A stretch of DNA of 47,085 nucleotides, from contig JANXLV010000087.1 of NCBI GenBank assembly GCA_025355005.1, positions 1 to 47,085 on the forward strand, written 5' to 3'. A program made the position numbers and the translations under genes. How positions within the stretch are numbered: position 1 is the first letter of the stretch; every line of letters starts with the position of its first letter. Positions 25,626 through 33,502 of the stretch are shown piece by piece. The stretch is from Myxococcales bacterium. GTDB taxonomy: Bacteria; Myxococcota_A; Polyangia; Polyangiales; Polyangiaceae. The notes beneath the pieces are model-generated. The model was not told the origin of the DNA and searched no databases. It saw nothing but the letters and a program-made list of their open reading frames with translations.

Positions 25626-26984
25626 ATGGCCTTTCGCCTCGTTCGCAGTCCGATCACAGCGCTCGCACTCATCCTTCTGCCGACGCTCTCCGCATGCGCG
25701 GGCTCGCCCGTCATGCAGGCCGCGGAGAAGGGCGACTACGCGACGATGCAGAAGGAGATCGGCGCGCGCCAGAAGGCTGGCTCGCTCGGTAACGACGAGG
25801 CACGCGAGCTCGCGGTGCTCGTGCTGAGGCACGAGGTCGATGTAGCCAAGGGCGACGACCTCGTGAAGCGCATTCGCGAGGCGCGCGCGTGCTCACCAGA
25901 GCTCCAGGCGACGCTCGAGAAGAAGATGACCACGCACGATGCCGGCGGCGCCGAGGCCGCGCTGGTGCTTTACGAAGACGGAAAGCTGGAGGGCGCCGAA
26001 GCACGCGAGCACGTGGATGCGCCGGATGAAGCATGGCGTACCGTCGGCGCCGCGGCGCTGGTGCGCGACATCGACAGCCCCAGGCGCCGGCAGGCCATCG
26101 TGGACCCCAGCCCGCGCGTGCGAAAGGCCGCTATTTCAGCCTCAGCGCTCGCTGGAGACCAGGGCGATGCGAACGTCCTGTTCGACACAGCGCGCGTGGA
26201 TCCGGATCCGTACGTCCGCACGTACGCGCTGCGCTCGCTCGCGCTCCTGGGCGGTGATCGCGGACCGGACGCGAAGGAGAGTCGCATCGCGAACGAGATC
26301 ACGCTTCGCTTCGTGGACCTGTGGAACGCGGGTGACGACGCGATCAAGGAGGACGTAGGTGGGCAGCTTGCCATCTCTCCTCTCTACGAGGCCGGTGGGC
26401 GCGAGCGCCTTCGCATGCTCATGGCTGAAGGCCACGGGGCGGGCGTGATAGCAGCTGCTGCGGCCGTGGCTCGCAGACCAGAGCCGACCGAAGCCCCGGA
26501 CCGAGAGCTGCGCGGCACCGCCACCGGCATTCTCGTCCGGACCATCGAGACGGGTAGCAAGCGAGAGCGCTCACACGCGATCGCAACGGCCCCGCTCTTT
26601 CCCGAGATCGTGAAGGCGCTGGTGAAGGTGAAGGACGACGATGACATCGCCGTTCGCCTCGCGGTGCTATCGCGGCTCGCGAACGTGATCGCCGAGCGCA
26701 CGTACGCCATCAAGGGCCTGGAGGCGCTCGCTGCGAAGAAGGACGACGAGGAGCTCTCGGCACGCGCGAAGCTCGCGCTCGCCAGCGCGGGTGACGCTCG
26801 CATCCAGGGCTGGATCGAGGAGGACCTGCAATCCGCGAACCCGATCATCCGCGTGGGCGCGGTCACGGCCCTTGCCGCCATGGGCAAGGCGGCGCGCGGC
26901 GCGGTCATCATGTCGGATGCAGACGCAAGCATCCGCACGCGCTCCGCATGCATGATCGCCGCGTCCGTTCGCATCCGTCACTGA
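25626..26984 (+). CDS. HEAT-repeat lipoprotein
   Basis: The lipobox is at LSACAG (Cys24). The mature part contains helical repeats of HEAT/PBS type, for example VDPSPRVRKAAISASALAGD, RVDPDPYVRTYALRSLALLGG and IRVGAVTALAAMGKAARGAV, spaced by 30-40 residues. This is a right-handed solenoid scaffold exposed at the outer or inner membrane. Enzymatic residues are not visible. I set the start at the ATG at 25626, which begins the signal peptide (MAFRLVRSP); the open frame extends 900 bp upstream over the PrsW gene and is not coding there. Confidence 0.82.
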   Translation: MAFRLVRSPITALALILLPTLSACAGSPVMQAAEKGDYATMQKEIGARQKAGSLGNDEARELAVLVLRHEVDVAKGDDLVKRIREARACSPELQATLEKKMTTHDAGGAEAALVLYEDGKLEGAEAREHVDAPDEAWRTVGAAALVRDIDSPRRRQAIVDPSPRVRKAAISASALAGDQGDANVLFDTARVDPDPYVRTYALRSLALLGGDRGPDAKESRIANEITLRFVDLWNAGDDAIKEDVGGQLAISPLYEAGGRERLRMLMAEGHGAGVIAAAAAVARRPEPTEAPDRELRGTATGILVRTIETGSKRERSHAIATAPLFPEIVKALVKVKDDDDIAVRLAVLSRLANVIAERTYAIKGLEALAAKKDDEELSARAKLALASAGDARIQGWIEEDLQSANPIIRVGAVTALAAMGKAARGAVIMSDADASIRTRSACMIAASVRIRH

Positions 26985-26986
26985 CG

Positions 26987-27802
26987 TCAGGGCGCCAAGG
27001 TCGGACTCGGAGTTGGCGTGAGCGAGCACTCCATCATGCACTCGAGCAGCGGGGTGCCACACCAGCCGCCGCCGTGTAGCCGGCCGCACTCTGCCTCACA
27101 CGCGGCCTCCTGCGCCTTGGTGCGTGGGCGGTGTGCGTTCACCTTGGCGATGTGCGACGCCTGGGCGCGTGTGTTGTCGCACTGCCCTTCGCAGCTCCCT
27201 TCTGCGAGGTCTGCCTCGCGTGCGGGCAGCGTGTGGGCCACCCTCTTGCCGAGCTCCTCGCACGCGGCGTGACCGCGACGGGCGCGCACGCACGCACGAG
27301 CGGCGTCTTCGGTGGCCGTGTGGATTGTTGCCATGCGCCATGCGCGGCATTGTTCTTCGCATGCGAGAGAGAGGTGCGAAGCGGCGTCCTCCACGCTGAC
27401 GCCGGGTCCGCCGACGCGCGGCAGTGAATCTACGCGGCCATCGATGCGCTTTGGATCCTGCTCGAGCGCGTAGTAGGCCTGGTAGTCCTCGGCGAACGGG
27501 CGGAAGAACGTCGGGTCGCACGCCCCGTCTCCGAACCACTGCGCGCCACACTCATGCAGGGTCGCGAGCATCTGCGCTGCGGCGGCGACCGCGGCGCGGT
27601 CGGCCCTCTCCTTCATCTCGGGTGTGTGCTCGGGGCCGACGCGTTTGGTGGGGACGCTCTCGATGACGATCTGTGCGGGTGGTGATGGCGCCGCAGGCTT
27701 CGTGGGGGCTTGCTGGTGGGCGCAGGCGGCGAGGAGCGTGGCGATCACGAGCGCGCTGGGGATGGTGCGCGCGGACTGGGGTCTTGAGATCTCCACGGCC
27801 AT
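26987..27802 (-). CDS. Cys-rich lipoprotein with CX3C motifs
   Basis: The lipobox is at LLAACAH (Cys27). The mature protein has 13 Cys. They form four CX3C motifs (CEEQC 148-152, CEGQC 204-208, CEAEC 235-239, CMMEC 255-259), one CX9C (171-181) and four further Cys (85, 95, 181-adjacent spacing excluded, 248). The paired CX3C and CX9C spacing on predicted helices suggests disulfide-stapled helical hairpins. I do not recognise a family. It converges on the HEAT-repeat lipoprotein with a 2-bp gap. The signal peptide and even Cys spacing argue for an exported, oxidised protein. Confidence 0.75.
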   Translation of the reverse strand: MAVEISRPQSARTIPSALVIATLLAACAHQQAPTKPAAPSPPAQIVIESVPTKRVGPEHTPEMKERADRAAVAAAAQMLATLHECGAQWFGDGACDPTFFRPFAEDYQAYYALEQDPKRIDGRVDSLPRVGGPGVSVEDAASHLSLACEEQCRAWRMATIHTATEDAARACVRARRGHAACEELGKRVAHTLPAREADLAEGSCEGQCDNTRAQASHIAKVNAHRPRTKAQEAACEAECGRLHGGGWCGTPLLECMMECSLTPTPSPTLAP

Positions 27803-27858
27803 TCATACGAGCGTGGACTGGCGGAGCTTCCCGCGCAAGGTGCGGGGCGGGCACGGGC

Positions 27859-27886
27859 ACGTTCACATACGTTCACGTTCACGTTT
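27859..27886. repeat. GTTCAC direct repeats upstream of the GST-like gene
   Basis: Three copies of GTTCAC (27861, 27871 and 27877), two of them preceded by AC, lie 35-56 bp upstream of the GST start in a divergent gap of 114 bp. Direct repeats in a promoter position can be regulator sites, but no regulator is adjacent. Confidence 0.4.
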
Positions 27887-27916
27887 AATGGGGGATGGGA
27901 TGGTACGGTTTGGGCG

Positions 27917-28528
27917 ATGAAATTGTATTTCACGGATACTTCGCCGTTCGTTCGCAAGGTGCGGGTGGCGGCTGCGGAGCTTGGGATTTCGGAGCGATTG
28001 ACGCTGGAGTTCTTGCGGCCGTCTCCGCTCAAGGCGGACCCGGTGCTCTCGAAGCTGAACCCGCTGTCGAAGATCCCTGCTCTCGTCCTCGACGACGGCA
28101 CCACGCTGTTCGACTCGCCGGTCATCTGTGAGTACTTCGACACGCTCACGGAGCGGGCGCTCTGTCCGCGTTCGGGGCCCGCGCGATTCCGTGTATTGTG
28201 CATACAAGCGCTCACCGATGGAATCCTCGAGGCTTGCGTCAATGTCTTCTACGAGCACATGCACCGCCCGAAGGAGAGTCACTTCCAGCCGTTCCTCGAT
28301 GGGCAGGCGGAGAAGGCGAACCAGGGGCTCGACGAGCTCGAGCGCCTGGCAAAGGACTTCGGAAAGGAGCCTGACCTGGCGCAGATCTGCGCGGCCGTGA
28401 CGGTGGGCTGGCTCGAGTTCCGCAAGCCCATCGGCGACGTGCGCGCGAACCGGCCCACGCTCGCTGCCTTCTACGACACGTTTCAAAAGCGGCCCTCGAT
28501 GACGTCGACAGCGCCACCGGCAGCGTAG
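27917..28528 (+). CDS. Glutathione S-transferase family protein
   Basis: The 203-residue protein has the GST layout: a thioredoxin-like N-terminal domain (MKLYFTDTSPFVRKVRVAA with a Ser at the catalytic position, then LNPLSKIPALVLDDGTTLFDSPVICEYFD, the glutathione gamma-glutamyl site) and an all-helical C-terminal domain (AAVTVGWLEFR and the final NRPTLAAFYDTFQKRPS). It probably conjugates or reduces small electrophiles; the substrate is not predictable. No operon partner is visible. Confidence 0.93.
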   Translation: MKLYFTDTSPFVRKVRVAAAELGISERLTLEFLRPSPLKADPVLSKLNPLSKIPALVLDDGTTLFDSPVICEYFDTLTERALCPRSGPARFRVLCIQALTDGILEACVNVFYEHMHRPKESHFQPFLDGQAEKANQGLDELERLAKDFGKEPDLAQICAAVTVGWLEFRKPIGDVRANRPTLAAFYDTFQKRPSMTSTAPPAA

Positions 28529-28703
28529 TCCGGCGCCGAGAACACGTCTTCACGGGTGAGAACCGGACATCACGGCGATTCGCCGGAGCCTGTGGTTCAC
28601 AAGGCTGGACACTGCAACGCCGCGCGACGAGAAGACGGCTACTTGAGGACGCGAGAGAGGGGAGAACGCGCGGAATGGCGGTTGCACTCGTGGGTGCATC
28701 CTT

Positions 28704-29555
28704 ATGCGTTCCCGTGCCGTACGCGCAGTCCTGTCGGTCCTCGCCACTTGCCTCCTCTGCTCGGCAGAGGCCTCCGCGCAAGAGGATCGCCGCGTGCTGC
28801 CACCTGTGAAGAGGGTGGAGCGCGACGAGTCGTGGGTGTTCGTCGACCTGTACTCTCGCGCCGCGTTCACCGCGATGAGCGTGGGCGGGCTCGCCGACGG
28901 CGCATCCACCTTCGAGGTCGGCGTCGCGACGACGATCGCAACCGGTCGCGAATCCATGGTGCAGGGAATCTACGATGGGGAGCTCGCGATCGGCGGCGGC
29001 GACTCCGACCTGTCGGGCCTCGCGCGCATGTACGGATGGGTCGGGCTCTCGCCCGCCAGACGCGGCCCCGTGCGCCCGTTCCTTCGCGTGGGCACTGGCT
29101 TCGACTTCCGCGGCAACGACTACTACCTGCACTCGCACGCCGACATCCCCGCCGGCCAGCTGGGCTTCCGCTTGCTACGCAACGAGCTCACGTTCGACGC
29201 GGGCGCGTTCAGCGCCTACACGGGGACCGGCCGCTTCAACGTGGACGGCAACGAACGCAAGCTCGATGGCGCGCTTGCGTGGGGCGGGTTCATCGACGCG
29301 CGCAGCCAGGATCGCCAGTGGCCATTCCTTGGTCGCGCAGAGTTCCGCTCCTATGGCGACACGCTCGCAGCGCCCGGCGTGCGCGCATGGTCGCTGAAGG
29401 CGTGCCTGGTGCAGTGGGAGATCGCCGTCTTCTGTCTGGATGGGAACACGGCGTCCGGTGTGATCCGCGCGAGCGACGGCCCCCGAGAGTCCTGGGCGGT
29501 CGCCGGCGGTCTCACCGCGGGCATCGGCCTCTTCTCGCCGACCCGCGACCTGTGA
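28704..29555 (+). CDS. Exported beta-rich protein, unknown function
   Basis: The signal peptide (MRSRAVRAVLSVLATCLLCSAEASAQ) has an ASAQ cleavage site. The mature part of about 255 residues alternates short amphipathic strands and Gly/Asp turns (DLYSRAAFTAMSVGGL, LARMYGWVGLSPARRGPVRPF, GTGFDFRGNDYY, AVAGGLTAGIGLFSP), which suggests an outer-membrane barrel or autotransporter-like fold. No known family motif was recognised. The upstream 175 bp hold no gene. It converges on fabH with an 8-bp gap. Confidence 0.7.
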   Translation: MRSRAVRAVLSVLATCLLCSAEASAQEDRRVLPPVKRVERDESWVFVDLYSRAAFTAMSVGGLADGASTFEVGVATTIATGRESMVQGIYDGELAIGGGDSDLSGLARMYGWVGLSPARRGPVRPFLRVGTGFDFRGNDYYLHSHADIPAGQLGFRLLRNELTFDAGAFSAYTGTGRFNVDGNERKLDGALAWGGFIDARSQDRQWPFLGRAEFRSYGDTLAAPGVRAWSLKACLVQWEIAVFCLDGNTASGVIRASDGPRESWAVAGGLTAGIGLFSPTRDL

Positions 29556-29563
29556 GCCCTCGA

Positions 29564-30571
29564 TCACAGCGTGATGACGGCGGCGCCCCACGTGAAGCCG
29601 CTGCCGAACGCCGCGAAGAGAACGTTGGAGCCGCGCTTGCAGCGACCTTCGCGCCACGCCTCCGAGAGGCCGAGGGGGATCGTCGCGGCGGTGGTGTTGC
29701 CGTACTTCTCGATGTTGGTGACGGTCTTCGACTCGGGAATGCCGAGCTTCTGACCCACGAACTGGTTGATTCGCAGGTTCGCCTGGTGCGGCACGAAGAG
29801 ATCGATGTCCGCGGCCGTGACCTTTGCTGCATCCATCACGGAGCGCGCTACCTCGGGCATCTTCTCCGTGGCCCACCGGAAGACCTGCTTGCCGTTCATC
29901 GCAGGGAAGTGCTTGCCCTCGTCGATCATCTCCTTCGTGAGCCGCGGGTCGTATGCGCTCGCAGGTGCCTCGAGCCACAGCTCCTTCGCGCCGCTGCCGT
30001 CGGCGTGGATCTCCAGAGCCTTGAGCCCCTGCCCCGGCTCCTTCGCGGCGCCGATGATCGCCGCGCCTGCGCCATCGCCGAAGAGCACGGCCACGTCGCG
30101 CCCGCGATCGTTCAGCTCGATACCTGTAGAATGCACCTCTGCGCCGACCAGCAGCACGTGCTCGTACACGCCCGCGCGCACCCACGCGTCCGCCACGGAC
30201 AGGCCGTACAGGAAGCCTGAGCACTGGTTTCGCACGTCCAGCGCCGGCACGCCCGGCAGCCCCAGCTTGTCACCGAGGAAGCAGCCAGAGCCCGGGAAAT
30301 TGTGGTCCGGCGAGAGCGTCGCGAAGATGATCGCGTCGACGTCCTTCGCCGTGATCCCCGCGTGCTCGAGGGCCATCTTCGATGCAGGCAGAGCCAGGTC
30401 GCTGGCGCCGATCCCGGAGTGCTCGATGTAGCGGCGCTCCTTGATGCCGGAGCGCTGCACGATCCACTCATCCGAGGTGGTCATGAGCTTCGCGAGGTCG
30501 TTGTTGGTGACGACCTTGGACGGGACATGGTGACCAATACCCAGGATGGTGGACGCAAGGACCGACTTCAT
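29564..30571 (-). CDS. fabH: 3-oxoacyl-ACP synthase III (FabH-type KAS III)
   Basis: KAS III condenses acetyl-CoA or a branched acyl-CoA with malonyl-ACP to start fatty acid synthesis. The catalytic triad is complete: Cys117 in RNQCSGFLYG, His262 in VPHQANLRI and Asn292 in EKYGNTTAATIPL. The length of 335 residues is standard. An AGGA site at 30577-30580 supports the ATG at 30571 (MKSVLAST); an ATG 4 codons earlier and longer frames lack such support. It stands alone, not in a fab cluster, so it could serve a specialised lipid or polyketide-like starter step (inference). Confidence 0.93.
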   Translation of the reverse strand: MKSVLASTILGIGHHVPSKVVTNNDLAKLMTTSDEWIVQRSGIKERRYIEHSGIGASDLALPASKMALEHAGITAKDVDAIIFATLSPDHNFPGSGCFLGDKLGLPGVPALDVRNQCSGFLYGLSVADAWVRAGVYEHVLLVGAEVHSTGIELNDRGRDVAVLFGDGAGAAIIGAAKEPGQGLKALEIHADGSGAKELWLEAPASAYDPRLTKEMIDEGKHFPAMNGKQVFRWATEKMPEVARSVMDAAKVTAADIDLFVPHQANLRINQFVGQKLGIPESKTVTNIEKYGNTTAATIPLGLSEAWREGRCKRGSNVLFAAFGSGFTWGAAVITL

Positions 30572-30576
30572 GACTT

Positions 30577-30580
30577 TCCT
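30577..30580 (-). promoter_or_regulatory. Shine-Dalgarno deciding the fabH start
   Basis: AGGA on the minus strand lies 5 bp before the ATG at 30571 and inside the alternative, longer reading that starts at 30583. Confidence 0.55.
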
Positions 30581-30657
30581 CATGGTTCCGGAACGCACCA
30601 TCCGCAAGGAAAAAAGCTCGACGCAGGGCGGTAAGGCCGCATAGAAACGATCCCGCA

Positions 30658-31605
30658 ATGATGCGAAAGATTCTCTTCGGGGCGGTTCTCTCTTTCTCAC
30701 TCATGAGCACGGGGTGCCTGAAAAACATCCTCGTCGATGGCCAGATGAAGGGCAGCAGGGAAGGTTCGGGCGCGTTCGATACGCTCGGTGACTACGAGCT
30801 CGCGCGTGCGGCGCTGTCCTCGGGCATCGTGCAGTTCGAAGGTCTGCACGGCTTCCGCCCCGACAACGAGGACGGCTACATGCTCCTCATGAAGGGCTGG
30901 ACTGGCTACGCGTACGGCTTTGCCCAGGACGACTACGAAGAGGCGCTGCTCACGGGCAACGAAGAGCTGATCGAGTACCACAAGAAGCGCGCGAAGATGG
31001 CATTCGACCGCGGCGTCTTCTACGGGCAGGAGGTCATCGCCAAACGCGCCGACGGCTTCACGGAAGCGAAGAAGAGCGAGCCCACCCTTCGCGCGTGGCT
31101 CGACGAGAACTTCAAGGACAAGGAGGACGCGTCCCTCCTCTTCTGGGCCGCGTACCCGTGGGTCGCGCGCGTCCAGCTGATGAAGGAGGAGTCGCAGTAC
31201 GTCGGCGAGCTGTACATCGGCATCGCGCTGGTCGCGCACAGCCGCAAGCTCGATCCCGATGTAGAGAACTACAGCGCCACCACTGTCATGGCGGCGTACC
31301 ACGCGCGCAACGTGAGCGCGGAGCCGGCGGACTCGAAGAAGCTCTTCGACGAGGTCCTCGTGAAGACTCAGCGCAAGCAGCTCCTCGTGCAGATCAACTA
31401 CGCGCGCTCGTACGCATGCACCACGGCGAACAAGGATCTCTACGAGCAGCTCCTGAACGAGGTCCTCAACGCGGACGACCCCGACCCGAAATTCCGCCTG
31501 CAGAACGTGATGGCGAAGCGCCGCGCGAAGCGGTCACTCACCAAGACGTTCTACGAGGACTGCGGCTTCACGAGCGCTCCGATGGCGAAGCCGAAGGCGG
31601 AGTGA
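30658..31605 (+). CDS. TRAP transporter-associated lipoprotein TatT
   Basis: TatT proteins are TPR-containing periplasmic lipoproteins that partner the binding protein of TPR-associated TRAP transporters. The lipobox is at LMSTGCLKN. The mature part of about 290 residues is helical with family features: YELARAALSSGIVQFEGLHGFRPDNEDGYMLLMKGWTGYAYGF, a long helical segment LLFWAAYPWVARVQ and a C-terminal repeat LLNEVLNADDPDPKFRLQNVMAKRRAK. The binding protein, small and large permeases follow downstream on the same strand, which supports the assignment. One small lipoprotein gene on the opposite strand (31634-32194) lies between it and dctP. Confidence 0.88.
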   Translation: MMRKILFGAVLSFSLMSTGCLKNILVDGQMKGSREGSGAFDTLGDYELARAALSSGIVQFEGLHGFRPDNEDGYMLLMKGWTGYAYGFAQDDYEEALLTGNEELIEYHKKRAKMAFDRGVFYGQEVIAKRADGFTEAKKSEPTLRAWLDENFKDKEDASLLFWAAYPWVARVQLMKEESQYVGELYIGIALVAHSRKLDPDVENYSATTVMAAYHARNVSAEPADSKKLFDEVLVKTQRKQLLVQINYARSYACTTANKDLYEQLLNEVLNADDPDPKFRLQNVMAKRRAKRSLTKTFYEDCGFTSAPMAKPKAE

Positions 31606-31633
31606 CCGGCTCGCGCATCGCGCCAGGGCGCGC

Positions 31634-32194
31634 CTACCTTCGTCCGCCTCCGGGTCCGTCCTTCCACATGTGCTTCGCGTCCGGCACGACAGCGAGCTGC
31701 TCGCGGTCGCACAGCGTGTGCGCGGCGTCCGCCTTCATCGCGCCGCCCGCGCCTGCGTTGTAGAGGATGCGCTTCACGGGCGCAGGGTCCCCGGTGGGCG
31801 TGGTCCCCGTGGCGAGCACGCATGTGCCGAGCACCGCGCCCGTGCGGACGCACGGCCCCGCGCCGTAGGTGCCGTGCGCGGCGTCGCACTCGCTCTTGTC
31901 GGCCTGCAGCCACTCGACGCACGTGCGCGTGGACACGATGTCGCAGTGGTGATCCCAGGGACCTGCGCCCCCGACTGGCACCTGCGCGTTGACATTGGAG
32001 TTCGGCGTGGCCTTCGGTGCATCGGAGCTCGGGAGCGCGAGGGCCACGCTCGACGGCTCCGCGGATGCGGAAGAAGAGGCCGTGTCACCGCTGCTGGAGC
32101 TCTTGCTGCATGCGCTGGACGCGACGGCGATCCCGCCGACGACGATGACGGTGAGCGCAGTGATGAGGTTTGCGGAGAAGCGTTGGTGGCTCAT
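31634..32194 (-). CDS. Small lipoprotein, unknown function
   Basis: The signal peptide (LITALTVIVVGGIAVASSAC) has its lipobox at Cys29. The mature part of about 155 residues starts with a Ser/Ala-rich spacer and has several Cys (HHCDIVSTRTCVEW, SECDAAHGTYGAGPC, GTCVLA, HTLCDREQL), consistent with disulfide-stabilised folding outside the cell. I do not recognise a family. It lies on the opposite strand inside the TRAP transporter region, between the TatT gene and dctP. Confidence 0.7.
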   Translation of the reverse strand: MSHQRFSANLITALTVIVVGGIAVASSACSKSSSSGDTASSSASAEPSSVALALPSSDAPKATPNSNVNAQVPVGGAGPWDHHCDIVSTRTCVEWLQADKSECDAAHGTYGAGPCVRTGAVLGTCVLATGTTPTGDPAPVKRILYNAGAGGAMKADAAHTLCDREQLAVVPDAKHMWKDGPGGGRR

Positions 32195-32501
32195 GGTTCG
32201 AATACCTCGGCAGACACATCTGGTACCATAGGACCGTGCGTGACGGGCTCAGCGCGGCCCTCCCAGGCGCAGTCGACTTCGGAACGATGGGAACGATCTT
32301 CTGAAAGACGAATATTGCGCGCCCGTAAGGTTCCGCAAGGCTTCGAAAATGGGCCTGTTTTGGGGGGTATGCGGAAGATATCGGCTGCGATTCTTGTGAA
32401 TGAGACTGGAGAAATCCCGGTCCAAGGGTACGGTTCCTTCCGTTGGGCGGAGATCCCTCCCATTGTGGGGTACTCTTCCCTCGTCTTCTCTGGAGGTTTG
32501 C
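32195..32501. other. Intergenic region upstream of dctP
   Basis: About 307 bp without a recognisable gene; it should carry the promoters of the divergent lipoprotein and dctP. It contains a GGAACGAT repeat (32281 and 32290), which resembles an ECF-type minus-35 motif (GGAAC), but no clear minus-10 pairs with it. Confidence 0.4.
32492..32496 (+). promoter_or_regulatory. Shine-Dalgarno deciding the dctP start
   Basis: GGAGG lies 5 bp before the ATG at 32502 and excludes the earlier in-frame ATG at 32400, which has no such site. Confidence 0.8.
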
Positions 32502-33482
32502 ATGCTTCGAAGGTTGCTCGTCGCGTTCGCGATCTTTGCCGCGGTCTTCGCCGCCGCAGGGAAAGTCAGCGCGGCCGATAAGGTCCTGAACATCGGGACG
32601 CTCGCCCCGCCGGACTCCAAGTGGGGTCACTACTTCAAGATGTGGTCGACCGCCGTCGACACCGAGACCCACGGCTCCGTGAACCTCAACTGGTACTGGA
32701 ACGGGTCCCAGGGCGACGAGGCCGGCATGGTGAAGTTGATGCGCGACAAGCGCCTCGACGGCGCCGCCATCACGGCCACGGGCCTCGGCCACATCTACCC
32801 GCACATCATCGCGCTGCAGCTCATCGAGAGCTGGGAGAAGCTCGATCAGGTGCGCAACCGCATGCAGCCGAAGATCAACGAGGCCTTCGCGCGTGAGAAC
32901 TTCCTCATCGTGGGCGTCGGCGATGTCGGCATCTCTCACATCATGTCGATCGGCGAGCCCATCAAGGTCCCGCAGGATCTCGTGAACAAGAAGACGTCGC
33001 ACATCCTCGGCGATCCGATCAGCAAGGCGAACCTCGAGGCCATCCACGCGCGCACGCAGCCCGTGGAGGTCCCGCAGATCTTCCCGCAGCTCTCCAGCAA
33101 GCAGATCGAGGTCATCTCGGCGCCGTCGCTCGCGGCCGAGCAGCTGCAGTGGGCGAGCATCCTGAACGCCATCAACACCATGCCCACGGGCGTGTCGATC
33201 GGCGCGCTGATCTTCCACAACAAGGAAGGCACCACGTACTTCCAGCTCCCGCAGGACGCGAAGGATGCCATCAAGCGTACCGGTGAAAACACCGGCGGGC
33301 TCCTCACCACGAAGATCCGCAAGATGGACGCAGAGGCCTTCGAGCGCTTCAAGGCGCGCATGAAGGTCTACACCCCGGACGAGGCCGCCCTCGGCGAGTG
33401 GCGCAAGCACCGCGAAAACGTGAAGAAGGCGCTTCGTGGCACTGCCATCAACGCCGAGTTCTTCGACGCGGCCGTGAACTGA
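32502..33482 (+). CDS. dctP: TRAP transporter substrate-binding protein (DctP family)
   Basis: The 326-residue protein has a signal peptide (MLRRLLVAFAIFAAVFAAAGKVSA) and the DctP-type fold: IGTLAPPDSKWGHYFKMWSTAV at the N-terminus, NGSQGDEAGMVKLMRDKRLDGAA, then AINTMPTGVSIGALIFHNK. The position that normally holds the substrate-binding Arg (the KIRV-type segment) reads NKKTSHILGDP, so the carboxylate-binding residue appears absent. Together with TatT this matches the TPAT subclass, in which the ligand may not be a simple organic acid. A GGAGG site defines the start. The decarboxylase gene starts 20 bp downstream. Confidence 0.9.
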   Translation: MLRRLLVAFAIFAAVFAAAGKVSAADKVLNIGTLAPPDSKWGHYFKMWSTAVDTETHGSVNLNWYWNGSQGDEAGMVKLMRDKRLDGAAITATGLGHIYPHIIALQLIESWEKLDQVRNRMQPKINEAFARENFLIVGVGDVGISHIMSIGEPIKVPQDLVNKKTSHILGDPISKANLEAIHARTQPVEVPQIFPQLSSKQIEVISAPSLAAEQLQWASILNAINTMPTGVSIGALIFHNKEGTTYFQLPQDAKDAIKRTGENTGGLLTTKIRKMDAEAFERFKARMKVYTPDEAALGEWRKHRENVKKALRGTAINAEFFDAAVN

Positions 33483-33502
33483 GCCACTGAACGGGACGTA
33501 GA

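Noticed and set aside
32281..32297. Doubled GGAACGAT as an ECF sigma promoter for dctP.
   Set aside because: No paired minus-10 at the usual distance; kept only as a remark in the intergenic entry.
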